Translations under genes and position numbers: made by a program
NCBI RefSeq assembly: GCF_002242685.1
Contig: NZ_NBIM01000014.1
Coordinates: forward strand, 1-16,481
Direction: 5' to 3'
Length of the DNA: 16,481 nt
Source: Oceanimonas doudoroffii
GTDB lineage: Bacteria; Pseudomonadota; Gammaproteobacteria; Enterobacterales; Aeromonadaceae
Part shown: piece by piece, positions 7,420 through 15,085 of the stretch
Layout: the number at the start of each line of letters is the position of its first letter
Position numbering within the stretch: position 1 is the stretch's first letter
Notes under the pieces: model-generated
Database searches by the model: none
What the model saw: the letters and a program-made list of their open reading frames with translations, nothing else
Told to the model about the DNA's origin: nothing

Positions 7420-8424
7420 TTAGCGGGCCTCGGCCTGCAGCTGATCCAGGCTGGCGCCGTTGGCGAAGTGATCCTTCATGGCCTGCTCCCAGCCACCAAA
7501 GATCTCTTCCACGGTAAACAGCTCGGTGGCCGGGAACTGGTCGGCGACCTCGGCGGCCACTTCTTCGTTATGCACCCGGTAGTTGTAGCTGGCCAGAATG
7601 CGCTGGGCCTCAGGCGTGTACAGGAACTCCAGATAGGCCTTGGCGGCGTCGGCGGTGTCGTTGCGTTCCACGTTGCGGTCAATCCAGGTGACCGGAAACT
7701 CGGCCAGCACGTCCACCGGCGGCACCACCCGCTCAAAGGCCTGATCCGGGTACTGGGCAATGATGTTGTTCACTTCCGATTCAAAGGTGATCAGCACATC
7801 ACCGATGCCCCGCTCCACAAAGGTAGTGGTGGCACCCCGGCCGCCGGTGTCGAACACGGCGACCTGCTTCACCAGCTTGCCCATGTGCTCGCGGATTTTG
7901 CTTTCGTCGCCATCAAAGGCCTTGTGGGCGGCACCCCAGGCGGCCAGATAGGTGTAACGGCCATTGCCGGAGGTTTTGGGGTTGGGGAATACCAGCTGCA
8001 CGTCGTCCCGGGTCAGATCGTCCCAGCCCTGCACCTGCTTGGGGTTATCCTTGCGTACCAGAAACGCCATGGTGGAATAGTAGGGGGAGCTGTCGTTGGG
8101 CAGGCGCGCCTTCCAGTCGGCGGGGATCAGCTTGCCCTTCTGGTGCAGCACGTCCACGTCTGTGGTCTGGTTGTAGGTTACCACGTCGGCGCGCAGGCCC
8201 TGCAGAATGGCCTGAGCCTGGCGGGACGAGCCGGCGTGGGACTGCTTGATCTCCAGGGTCTCGCCGGTTTGTTCCTGCCAGTGCTTCACGAACACCGGGT
8301 TGATGTCGGCAAACAGCTCGCGGGCGATGTCATAGCTGCTGTTCAGCAGCTCCTTGGCCTGCAGCGGCAGGGTGGCACTCAGGCCGGCGGCAAACAACAC
8401 GGAGGCCAGAAGGGATTTGCGCAT
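7420..8424 (-). CDS. cysP: Periplasmic thiosulfate/sulfate-binding protein
   Basis: This 334-residue protein has a Sec signal peptide (MRKSLL, hydrophobic core, likely cleavage after LQA at residue 23). The mature part matches the sulfate-binding family: [58 protein letters not shown] and FESEVNNI. The last four segments are closer to E. coli CysP than to Sbp as I recall those sequences, hence the cysP call; sbp is the alternative name. It is the first gene of the cysPTWA unit. GGAG sits seven bases before the ATG, and an AT-rich upstream region probably holds its promoter. Confidence 0.92.
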   Translation of the reverse strand: MRKSLLASVLFAAGLSATLPLQAKELLNSSYDIARELFADINPVFVKHWQEQTGETLEIKQSHAGSSRQAQAILQGLRADVVTYNQTTDVDVLHQKGKLIPADWKARLPNDSSPYYSTMAFLVRKDNPKQVQGWDDLTRDDVQLVFPNPKTSGNGRYTYLAAWGAAHKAFDGDESKIREHMGKLVKQVAVFDTGGRGATTTFVERGIGDVLITFESEVNNIIAQYPDQAFERVVPPVDVLAEFPVTWIDRNVERNDTADAAKAYLEFLYTPEAQRILASYNYRVHNEEVAAEVADQFPATELFTVEEIFGGWEQAMKDHFANGASLDQLQAEAR

Positions 8425-8464
8425 GATTCAACTCCGAACGAAGAATAAGGTCTGCGTCGAGTCT

Positions 8465-8530
8465 AATATGCTCAATGAATATTTAAACCATCTTTAATAG
8501 TTACTTTTGGAATATATAAGCAAGGGCGGA
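8465..8530 (-). promoter_or_regulatory. AT-rich upstream region of cysPTWA with a candidate LysR-type box
   Basis: This is the most AT-rich patch I saw in the window, lying ~40-105 bases upstream of the cysP ATG. It contains the dyad TTAAA-CCATC-TTTAA (8483-8497), which fits a LysR-type T-N11-A box. A CATATT -10 candidate on the minus strand has no good -35, consistent with an activated promoter. CysB, a LysR-type activator of cysP promoters in enterics, is the natural candidate; this is inference. Confidence 0.35.
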
Positions 8531-8539
8531 TATAAGTCA

Positions 8540-8567
8540 TCACCAGGCCTGCCCGGCAGGCCGGTGA
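8540..8567 (-). terminator. GC-rich hairpin after benE (terminator-like)
   Basis: Segments TCACC, A, GGCCTGCC, C, GGCAGGCC, GGTGA form a strong stem with one bulged base and a minimal loop, just past the benE stop. On the minus strand it is followed by TGACTTATATCC, not a proper T tract. It may end or protect the benE message rather than act as a classical intrinsic terminator. Confidence 0.45.
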
Positions 8568-8575
8568 CCCCAAGG

Positions 8576-9793
8576 TTACTCTTGTTTCGGCGAGGGGGGC
8601 GCCTCAGGGTGCAGCCGGCCGGCAGACAGGGACGGCGACGCCAGCACCAGCTGTGCCACACAGCCGGCCACTACTCCCCACAGCGCCGACGACAGGCCGA
8701 ACAGTGACAGCCCGGAGGCGGTGACCACAAAGCTCAGCAGGGCCGCTTCCCGTTCCCTCGGAGTGTCCAGCGCGGCGGCCAGGTTGCCGCCAATGGCACC
8801 GAGCAGGGCCAGCCCCGCCAGCACCGCCACAAAGGCTGCCGGCAACGAGGAGAACAGGGCAACAATGGTGCCGGCAAACAGGCCGCCCACCAGATAGAAG
8901 AGCCCATTGAACACCCCGGCCACATAGCGCCGGTGCGGGTTTTCATGGGCGTCTTCGCCGGTGCAGATGGCGGCGGTAATGGCCGCCACCACTATGCTGA
9001 CGCCGCCAAACAGCGCCATGGGCAGGGACGCCAGTCCGGTGACGGCCAGTATTGGCCGGGCACTGACCCTGAAACCGGTGGCATGCAGTATGGCCATGCC
9101 CGGCAAATACTGACCGGACAGGCTAACCAGCACCAGCGGCAGGGCCAGGCTCAGGGTAGTGGTCAGTGACCATTCCGGGGTAATGAATTGCGGCGTGGTC
9201 AGTGACCACCGAAGGCCGGCAAGGCTGGCGCCTTCCAGCACCACCGCCAGTCCCATGCCCACCAGCAACAACAGGATCAGGGTGTATCTGGGGCAGCAGC
9301 GGCGACACACCAGGTAGGTGAGCACCATGCCGGTGGCCAGGGCCGGTGATGTTTCCACGGCCACAAAGGCATTGGTGCCGAACTGAAACAAAATACCGGC
9401 CATCATGCCGGCGGCCACCCCCCGGGGAATGGCCCGCATCAGGCGATCAAAGCTGCCCGACAGGCCAATGATCAGGGTAATGGCGGCGGCGGCGAGGTAG
9501 GCGCCCACCGCCTCACCCAGGGTCAGCCCGGGAAACATCGGCACCAGCAGTGCGATGCCTGGCACTGACCAGGCGGTGACCACGGGCACCTTGAGCCAGA
9601 AGGACAGCACCATGCCCGATACCGCGGCGCCGATGGAAATGGCCCATACCCAGGAGGTCATCATCTCCTGAGAGATGCCGGCGCTGGCGCCGGCCTGAAA
9701 CACGATGGCCAGCGGGCCGGCGTAAGAAACCATCACCGCCAGAAAGCCGGCGGCCACCGCCGGCAGTGAAAGATCGCGCAGAAAAGCCTTCAT
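8576..9793 (-). CDS. benE: Benzoate transporter BenE family
   Basis: This 405-residue protein has about twelve hydrophobic segments and the BenE-family pattern: SYAGPLAIVFQ near the N-terminus, TAWSVPGIALL (~73), FNGLFYLVGGLFAG and LLGAIGGNL in the C-terminal half. It is expected to take benzoate across the inner membrane by ion coupling, alongside BenK. The frame opens ten codons earlier, but I chose the ATG with AAGGAG six bases upstream. A well-formed intrinsic terminator lies 28 bases before this start. Residues 163-167 read CRRCC, which looks unusual. WSLTT occurs twice (196 and 208), encoded by identical palindromic DNA. Confidence 0.88.
   Translation of the reverse strand: MKAFLRDLSLPAVAAGFLAVMVSYAGPLAIVFQAGASAGISQEMMTSWVWAISIGAAVSGMVLSFWLKVPVVTAWSVPGIALLVPMFPGLTLGEAVGAYLAAAAITLIIGLSGSFDRLMRAIPRGVAAGMMAGILFQFGTNAFVAVETSPALATGMVLTYLVCRRCCPRYTLILLLLVGMGLAVVLEGASLAGLRWSLTTPQFITPEWSLTTTLSLALPLVLVSLSGQYLPGMAILHATGFRVSARPILAVTGLASLPMALFGGVSIVVAAITAAICTGEDAHENPHRRYVAGVFNGLFYLVGGLFAGTIVALFSSLPAAFVAVLAGLALLGAIGGNLAAALDTPREREAALLSFVVTASGLSLFGLSSALWGVVAGCVAQLVLASPSLSAGRLHPEAPPSPKQE
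9160..9208 (-). repeat. Twin 13-bp palindromes inside benE
   Basis: TGGTCAGTGACCA occurs at 9160-9172 and 9196-9208, exactly 36 bp (12 codons) apart. Each is a perfect dyad around a central base. They encode the repeated WSLT of BenE with the same codons. They may reflect a small internal duplication or paired protein-binding sites. Confidence 0.8.
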
Positions 9794-9810
9794 GCCCGGC
9801 TCCTTGGAAA

Positions 9811-9848
9811 AATAAAACAGCATAGCCCCGGCATTCAGCCGGGGCTAT
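9811..9848 (-). terminator. Intrinsic terminator between benK and benE
   Basis: Read on the minus strand, arms ATAGCCCCGGC and GCCGGGGCTAT (11 bp, perfect) flank a 5-base loop. They are followed by GCTG and then TTTTATTTTT. It lies about 40 bases past the benK stop and 28 bases before the benE ATG, so benE transcription must read through it or start after it. Confidence 0.8.
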
Positions 9849-9850
9849 CC

Positions 9851-9885
9851 ATCATCGCGGCAATATTATGCATAATCGCGACAAT
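9851..9885. promoter_or_regulatory. Phased direct repeat and palindrome upstream of benE
   Basis: On the plus strand ATCATCGCGGCAAT (9851-9864) and ATAATCGCGACAAT (9872-9885) match at 12 of 14 positions and start 21 bp apart, two helical turns. Overlapping them is the perfect 12-bp palindrome ATTATGCATAAT (9865-9876), whose minus-strand CATAAT could be a -10 element without a good -35. Such spacing suits AraC/XylS-type activators, but the XylS/BenR half-site consensus is not matched. Confidence 0.35.
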
Positions 9886-9887
9886 GT

Positions 9888-11222
9888 TCAGCCGTTGGTA
9901 GCGGCTTCGGCGGCGGGTTGCCCGGCCGGCCGGCTTCGGCCTACCAGGGCGATGGCCAGGGTGGCGATGGCGCCGGGAATGGCCAGCGCCAGAAAGTTCA
10001 TCTGGTGCGGCAGCGCCAGGGCCAGCAGGGTGCCGCCCAGCATGGGGCCGACGATGGCGCCATTGCGGCCCACGCCCGAGGCCCAGCCCAGGGCGGTGGA
10101 ACGAATGTCGGCCGGGTAAAACTGGGCCACATAGGCATACAGCAAAATCTGCGAGCCGATGGTGGTGGCGCCGGCCACGGCCATCAGGCTGTACAGCAAC
10201 CACATGGGGTGAGGGTAACCAAGCAGCACCAAAGAAGCGGACGCCAGCATAAAGAAGCTGACCAGCACCGAGCGCAGCGAGAAGCGGTCTGCCAGCCAGC
10301 CGCCGCCCACGGCACCGACAATGGCGCCGATGTTGAGCACCATCAGGAACATCAGGCTGGAGCCCAGCTCGTAGCCGGCGGCCGACATCAGCTTGGGTAA
10401 CCAGGAGCCGAGGGCATAGACCATCAGCAGGCAGCAAAAGAAGGCGGTCCAGAACATCAGGGTGCTGAGGGTGCGGCCGCCGCGCAGCAGCTCCAGCACC
10501 GGTGCCTTCTGCACATTGGTCGGCGGTACCACCAGCTGGTCGTGGCGGTCGATGTGCTGGTCGGGGGCCACCTTCTGCAGCAACTCGCGGGCTTCGTCCT
10601 GGCGGCGCTGGGCCATCAGATAGGCCACCGACTCGGGCAGGTATTTGATCATCAGCGGCAGCAGCAGCAGGGGCACTATGGCCAGGTAGAACATGATCTC
10701 CCAGCCGAAGTTGGGCACTATCCAGATGCCGAGACCGGCCGACATCATGCCGCCCACGGCATAGCCGCTGAACATCAGCGCCACCAGGGTGCTGCGGCTG
10801 CGTTTGGGGGAATATTCACTCATCAGTGAGACCACATTGGGCATGACGCCGCCGATGCCGAGGCCGGCGATAAAGCGCAGCAGGCCGAACTGCCAGGGGC
10901 TGGTGGCCAGACCGTTGATGACGGTGGTGAGGCTGAACAGCACCACGCAGATAAGAATGGTTTTCTTGCGTCCGAGCCGGTCCGACAGCATGCCAAAACC
11001 CATGGCGCCAAACATCATGCCAAACAGCGCACTGCTGCCCAGCAAGCCGGCCACATAAGGGTTGAGTTGCCACTGATCCATCAGCAGTGGCAGCACCACG
11101 CCGTAGATCACCAGGTCGTAACCGTCGAAAATAATAATGAGGGAACACCAGAACAGGACTTTCCAGTGAAAGGGGGTAAAGCTGGCGTTGTCTATGGTCT
11201 GGTTTACATCTATCTGTCTCAT
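9888..11222 (-). CDS. benK: Benzoate/H+ symporter, MFS aromatic acid transporter
   Basis: This 444-residue major facilitator protein of the aromatic acid:H+ symporter group has 12 predicted membrane segments. The conserved DGYD motif in the first helix is D33-G-Y-D36, as in PcaK and BenK, and the loop 2-3 signature GMLSDRLGRKK is at 78-88. A weaker copy, GWLADRFSLRS, occurs in the second half. It should import benzoate. GGAG lies nine bases before the ATG. The gene sits after the benD terminator, so it needs readthrough or its own promoter; I could not identify one in the 100-bp gap. The benzoate specificity rests on the ben context. Confidence 0.9.
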   Translation of the reverse strand: MRQIDVNQTIDNASFTPFHWKVLFWCSLIIIFDGYDLVIYGVVLPLLMDQWQLNPYVAGLLGSSALFGMMFGAMGFGMLSDRLGRKKTILICVVLFSLTTVINGLATSPWQFGLLRFIAGLGIGGVMPNVVSLMSEYSPKRSRSTLVALMFSGYAVGGMMSAGLGIWIVPNFGWEIMFYLAIVPLLLLPLMIKYLPESVAYLMAQRRQDEARELLQKVAPDQHIDRHDQLVVPPTNVQKAPVLELLRGGRTLSTLMFWTAFFCCLLMVYALGSWLPKLMSAAGYELGSSLMFLMVLNIGAIVGAVGGGWLADRFSLRSVLVSFFMLASASLVLLGYPHPMWLLYSLMAVAGATTIGSQILLYAYVAQFYPADIRSTALGWASGVGRNGAIVGPMLGGTLLALALPHQMNFLALAIPGAIATLAIALVGRSRPAGQPAAEAATNG

Positions 11223-11250
11223 CGCATATTACTCCGTAAGCTATCCATAA

Positions 11251-11275
11251 GTCAGGAGTTGGAGAAAACGTCTCC
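11251..11275. repeat. Possible diverged copy of the cysM-cysA repeat in the benK leader
   Basis: The segments GTCAGGAGTTGG and AGAAAACGTCTCC resemble the left arm, spacer and start of the right arm at 4596-4619 (GTGAGGAGTGAG, GAAAGCGTCTCC). It keeps the inner dyad GGAGA-AAACG-TCTCC. It lies between the benD terminator and the benK start. The likeness was judged by eye and the element is short, so common ancestry is uncertain. Confidence 0.4.
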
Positions 11276-11283
11276 GGTTGAGT

Positions 11284-11316
11284 AAAAAAGGGCCGCCCCT
11301 CCTTCGGGCGGCCCTT
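11284..11316 (-). terminator. Intrinsic terminator after benD
   Basis: Read on the minus strand, arms AAGGGCCGCCC and GGGCGGCCCTT (11 bp, perfect) enclose a 7-base loop and run directly into six T residues. It begins 8 bases after the benD stop. This is the strongest terminator of the aromatic block and divides the enzyme genes from the transporter genes. Confidence 0.92.
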
Positions 11317-11324
11317 ATTGCCTG

Positions 11325-12104
11325 TCAGCCCAGATCGCCCCCCGCCACGGGAAGCACGGTGCCGGTGATGTAGCTGGCGTCATCAGACGCCAGGAACAGA
11401 ATGGCCGCCGCCTGTTCGTCCAGGGTGCCGTAACGGTGCATCAGGCTGGTGTTCCTGGTCTGATCCACCAGGGTCTGGTACCACTGCTGTTCCCGTTCCC
11501 CCTGGGCCTCGCTGTTGCGCGGGGTCAGCCGGGGCGGGGCCTCGGTGCCGCCCGGAGCGGTGGCATTGACTCGAATGCCGTACTCGGCATATTCAAAGGC
11601 CAGGTTGGCGGTCATGGCATTCACCCCGCCCTTGGCGGCGCCGTAGGGCACCCGCATCAGGCCCCGAGTAGCCACCGACGACACGTTGACGATGGCGCCG
11701 CCGCGCTGCTCCACCATGCCGGGCAGCACGGCCCGGCAACACCACAGGGTGGGGAACAGGGAGCGCTGAATTTCCTTCTGAATCTGCTCCGGGGTGTAGT
11801 GCTCGTAGGGCTGGGCCCAGATGGTGCCACCTACGTTGTTCACCAGAATATCGATGCGGCCAAAGCGCGCCCGGGCCTGAGCCATCAGGGTTTCCGCCCC
11901 TTCCCAGGTTTCCAGGTCTGCCTGCACCGCCAGGGCCTGGGTGCCTCGCTGCTGCAGCTCGGCCGCCAGCTCGTGCACATAATCCGCCAGATCCGCCAGC
12001 ACCAGGCGAGCGCCTTCCGCCGCCGCCCGCTCGGCCACCCGCCGGCCAATGCCCTGGGCGGCGCCGGTGATCACCATCACCTTGTCGGTAAAGCGGGCAC
12101 TCAT
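11325..12104 (-). CDS. benD: cis-1,2-dihydroxybenzoate (benzoate diol) dehydrogenase
   Basis: This 259-residue short-chain dehydrogenase oxidises and decarboxylates the benzoate cis-diol to catechol with NAD+. The cofactor motif TGAAQGIG is at 13-20, with D38 at the end of the second strand suggesting NAD+ preference. NNVGG is at 89-93, and the catalytic residues are S142/S143, Y154 and K158 (YGAAK). The C-terminus ends in SYITGTVLPVAGGDLG, as is usual for the family. The ATG overlaps the benC stop in ATGA, so translation is coupled. A strong terminator follows the stop. Confidence 0.94.
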   Translation of the reverse strand: MSARFTDKVMVITGAAQGIGRRVAERAAAEGARLVLADLADYVHELAAELQQRGTQALAVQADLETWEGAETLMAQARARFGRIDILVNNVGGTIWAQPYEHYTPEQIQKEIQRSLFPTLWCCRAVLPGMVEQRGGAIVNVSSVATRGLMRVPYGAAKGGVNAMTANLAFEYAEYGIRVNATAPGGTEAPPRLTPRNSEAQGEREQQWYQTLVDQTRNTSLMHRYGTLDEQAAAILFLASDDASYITGTVLPVAGGDLG

Positions 12105-13129
12105 GCGACCTGCTCCCCAACCCCGGTCACGCTGGGGCTGAACTTCTCGTAATGGAATGAATGCGGTTCAATGCCCTGGTCGCGGAAGTAACCCAGCACC
12201 GCATCCACCATGGGCGGCGGGCCGCACAGATACACGTCCACTTCGCCGTGGCCGATGGGGGCATCTTCCATGTGGTTGGTGACATAGCCCTTGTGCGGGT
12301 GCGCGCTGTCGGGATTGGCCACCACCGTTTTAAAGGTGAAGTTGTCGATGTCGGCGGCAAACTGCTGCAAGGCCTCGACCCCGACCAGATCATCGTCGTT
12401 GGTCACGCCGTAAAGCAGGTGCACCGGCTGATCGCAGCCCTTTACGCGAAGCTCTTCCAGCATGGCCAGGAAGGGGGCCAGGCCGGTGCCACCGGCCAGC
12501 ATCAGTACCGGCAGGGCCAGCGGGCGCAGATAGAACACGCCCAGGGGGCCGTTCAGGCTGAGGCGGTCGCCGGTCTTGGCCTGACCCACCAGCCAGGAGC
12601 TCATCAGGCCGCCCGGTACGTTGCGGATCAAAAAGCTCAGCTCCCGGCTGCCCGGCAGTGAGCTGAAGGAGTAGGCGCGTACTTCCTCGGTGCCCGGTAC
12701 GCCGATGTTGACGTACTGGCCGGGCAGAAAGGCGATGTCCTGATCTGCGGTCACCTTCAGCTCGATGGCGGTGGGCGAGATCAGGTTGACCTCGGCCAGG
12801 GTGCCGCCGATCTCGGCGGTGCCGGTCTTGCACAGGGTGGACGCGGCCGGAATCTCCACCACGCAGTCGCTGACGGGAATCATCTGGCAGGTCAGGATTT
12901 TGCCGTCGGCCACTTCCTCGTCGGTCAGGGCCTCGTCGATGTATTCGTCGCCGAGCTCAAAGTCGCCCTGATGGCAGCTGCCCTTGCAGGTGCCGCACAC
13001 GCCGTCGGAGCAGTCCATGGGCAGGTTGATCTGGTTGCGATAGGCCGCATCCAGCACGGTTTCGCCGTCGTTGCAGGTGATGAAACGGGTAACGCCGTCT
13101 TCAAAGTTGAGGGCAATGTTGTAACTCAT
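12101..13129 (-). CDS. benC: Benzoate 1,2-dioxygenase reductase component
   Basis: This 342-residue electron-transfer protein passes electrons from NADH to the BenAB oxygenase. The N-terminal plant-type ferredoxin domain has cluster ligands C40, C45, C48 and C81. The FAD-binding segment RAYSFSS is at 151-157. The nucleotide-binding domain shows AGGTGLAP at 212-219 and CGPPPMVDAV near 305. Length and domain order match BenC/XylZ. GGTGGGG upstream of the ATG serves as its ribosome-binding site, and benB ends 17 bp before. Its stop overlaps the benD start. Confidence 0.95.
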   Translation of the reverse strand: MSYNIALNFEDGVTRFITCNDGETVLDAAYRNQINLPMDCSDGVCGTCKGSCHQGDFELGDEYIDEALTDEEVADGKILTCQMIPVSDCVVEIPAASTLCKTGTAEIGGTLAEVNLISPTAIELKVTADQDIAFLPGQYVNIGVPGTEEVRAYSFSSLPGSRELSFLIRNVPGGLMSSWLVGQAKTGDRLSLNGPLGVFYLRPLALPVLMLAGGTGLAPFLAMLEELRVKGCDQPVHLLYGVTNDDDLVGVEALQQFAADIDNFTFKTVVANPDSAHPHKGYVTNHMEDAPIGHGEVDVYLCGPPPMVDAVLGYFRDQGIEPHSFHYEKFSPSVTGVGEQVA

Positions 13130-13146
13130 AATGCTTTCCCCACCTG

Positions 13147-13638
13147 TTAAAGGTGATAGATATCAATCACCTGATTGATGTAGTCGTTGTTCAGAATCAC
13201 CTTTTTCTCGGTGATCACCGGCTGCTCGCCGCTGGTGTCCAGGGTGTAGAAGGAGGTGCCGAAATAGGTCTCCGTCTTGTGGTAGCGGTGGCTGTGAGTC
13301 TGCCAGTTAAAGCGCAGCTTCACGGTGTGGCCCTGCTGCTCCAGGATTTCCAGGTTGCTGGTCAGGTGCGTGGTGCGCGGCTCGGGCAGTGAGCTGGCGC
13401 CGGAGCGCTCGGTCTTGATGCGGTACACCCGATCTTCCAGGCCTTCCCGGTTGGGGTAGTAGATCAGCGAGATCTCGGTCTGGGGGTCTTCGGTCAGCTT
13501 GTCCTCATCGTCCCAGGCGGGCATCCAATACACCGCCTCGGGGTGGTAGCAGGTCAGCCACTCGTCCCACTGGCGATCGTCCAGCAGGCGGGCTTCGCGA
13601 AAGACAAAGGCCTGGATCTGTTCAACGCTCATGCTCAT
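13147..13638 (-). CDS. benB: Benzoate 1,2-dioxygenase small (beta) subunit
   Basis: This 163-residue NTF2-like protein forms the structural beta subunit of the alpha3-beta3 ring-hydroxylating oxygenase. Typical segments are [41 protein letters not shown] and a C-terminal [18 protein letters not shown]. The chosen ATG overlaps the benA stop in ATGA and has AGGAG eight bases upstream. A TTG two codons earlier and an ATG two codons later are possible alternatives. Confidence 0.93.
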   Translation of the reverse strand: MSMSVEQIQAFVFREARLLDDRQWDEWLTCYHPEAVYWMPAWDDEDKLTEDPQTEISLIYYPNREGLEDRVYRIKTERSGASSLPEPRTTHLTSNLEILEQQGHTVKLRFNWQTHSHRYHKTETYFGTSFYTLDTSGEQPVITEKKVILNNDYINQVIDIYHL

Positions 13639-15011
13639 GCGCAAGTCTCCTGTTCCTGAATGGAAATCAGCTGGGCGCGCTCGGTGTCGACCGCCTGCAG
13701 CATTTCTTTTACCCAGTGCTGGTGGTGGGTGACATACAGGCCCTCGTCTTCCGGCCTGGCGCCGCTCAGAATGGGCTGAAGGCCAATGCGCTCGGCACCC
13801 GCATCCGGGCCCTCAATCCAGTGGGCGGCGCCCCGGCTCATGTCGTTCCACTTCAGGCCGCTGGCCTCGTAGCCGTTCTGGCAGGCGCGGAATTCTTCCA
13901 GATCGTCCGGGGTGCCCATGCCGCTGACGTTGAAGAAGTCTTCATACTGGCGCAGGCGTTTGGCGCGATCCGCCGCCGGCTCGTTCTTCGGTGCCCAGCA
14001 GTAGATGGTGATTTCGGTCTTGTTAACGGAAATCGGGCGCAGCACTCGAATCTGGGTAGAGAACTGATCCATCAGATACACGTTGGGGTACAGGCACAGG
14101 TTCTTGGTGGTGTTGACGATGGCGTCGGCCCGGGCTTCGCCCAGCTCGCCCTGCAGCCGTTCCAGGTGGTTGAACACCGGACGTACCTGAGGATTGGTAA
14201 GCCGGGTCCACAGCATCATGTGGCCGTTTTCAAAGGAGTAGAAGCCGCCTTCGTTGGACCAGCTCTTGGCGTCCACCGCCTCGGTGCCGCCCTTGTCGTA
14301 GTTGCGCTGGCCCATGGTGGACAGGTAGTTCCAGTGCACCGTGCCCACGTGGTAGCCGTCGGCGCCGTTTTCGGCGGTCAGCTTCCAGTTGCCTTCATAG
14401 GTATAGGTGGAACTGCCGCGCAGGATTTCGAGACCGTCTTCCGCCTGATCGACCATGTTGTCGATGATCTTGGTGGTTTCACCCAGGTAGTCCTGCAGCG
14501 GCTGCACGTCGGCGCTCAGGCTGCCAAACAGAAAGCCGCGATAGGATTCGAATTTCGGCAGTTGTTTCAGATCGTGGGAGCCGTCGGTGCTGAAACCCTC
14601 GGGGTAGCCACCTTTCTTCTGATCCCGGGCCTTGAGCAGTTTGCCGTCGTTCTTGAAGGTCCAGCCGTGAAAGGGGCAGGTGAACGAGGCCTTGTTGCCA
14701 CGCTTCTTGCGGCACAGGGTGGCGCCCCGGTGGGAGCAGGTGTTCAGCAGCGCGCGCAGTTCGCCGTCCTTGGTGCGGGTGATCACCACCGGCTGGCGAC
14801 CCACCGTGGTGGTGTAGTAATCACCGGGATTTTCCACCTGGCTTTCGTGGGCCAGGTAGACCCAGTTGCCTTCAAAGATGTGCTTCATTTCCAGGTCAAA
14901 CAGCGCCTGGTCGGTGAAGATGCCACGGTCGCAGCGGTAGTGGCCGGTTTGCGGATCGGCTTCCACCGCGCCACGGATTTTTTGTTCGAGTCGGTCGAGT
15001 TGGCGAGTCAT
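13635..15011 (-). CDS. benA: Benzoate 1,2-dioxygenase large (alpha) subunit
   Basis: This 458-residue catalytic subunit adds O2 to benzoate to give the cis-1,2-diol. The Rieske [2Fe-2S] ligands are C92, H94, C112 and H115 (CSHRGATLC and TCPFHGW). The mononuclear iron site shows D218, H221 and H226 in [17 protein letters not shown]218 is the usual bridge between the two centres. The frame is open well upstream, but I chose the ATG with GGAG eight bases before it, and homology starts at [11 protein letters not shown]. catA ends 74 bp upstream with a GC-rich hairpin in the gap. benB follows with a 4-bp overlap. Confidence 0.95.
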   Translation of the reverse strand: MTRQLDRLEQKIRGAVEADPQTGHYRCDRGIFTDQALFDLEMKHIFEGNWVYLAHESQVENPGDYYTTTVGRQPVVITRTKDGELRALLNTCSHRGATLCRKKRGNKASFTCPFHGWTFKNDGKLLKARDQKKGGYPEGFSTDGSHDLKQLPKFESYRGFLFGSLSADVQPLQDYLGETTKIIDNMVDQAEDGLEILRGSSTYTYEGNWKLTAENGADGYHVGTVHWNYLSTMGQRNYDKGGTEAVDAKSWSNEGGFYSFENGHMMLWTRLTNPQVRPVFNHLERLQGELGEARADAIVNTTKNLCLYPNVYLMDQFSTQIRVLRPISVNKTEITIYCWAPKNEPAADRAKRLRQYEDFFNVSGMGTPDDLEEFRACQNGYEASGLKWNDMSRGAAHWIEGPDAGAERIGLQPILSGARPEDEGLYVTHHQHWVKEMLQAVDTERAQLISIQEQETCA

Positions 15012-15038
15012 GTCTCTCACTCCATGTGATGTTACTGC

Positions 15039-15061
15039 CCGGCCCGCCTGAAGCGGGCCGG
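15039..15061 (-). other. Intercistronic GC hairpin between catA and benA
   Basis: Arms CCGGCCCGC and GCGGGCCGG (9 bp, perfect) surround a 5-base loop. On the minus strand it is followed by GCAGTAACATC, so no T tract is present. It could stabilise the catA 3' end or mark an RNA processing site rather than end transcription. No promoter for benA is evident in the same 74-bp gap. Confidence 0.7.
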
Positions 15062-15085
15062 CCGGCTGAGGCAGCCGTGTCAGGT

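Noticed and set aside
7468..8448. Long open frame on the plus strand opposite cysP
   Set aside because: Antisense to a well-supported binding-protein gene, with no family features.
8425..8575. CRISPR, attachment site or insertion sequence in the benE-cysP gap
   Set aside because: No spaced repeats, no transposase fragment and no flanking direct repeats; only a hairpin and an AT-rich promoter-like stretch.
13716..15029. Long open frame on the plus strand opposite benA
   Set aside because: It is exactly antisense to a clear Rieske oxygenase gene, has repetitive Val/Gly/Ala-rich composition and no start signal; long antisense frames are expected in GC-rich genes.
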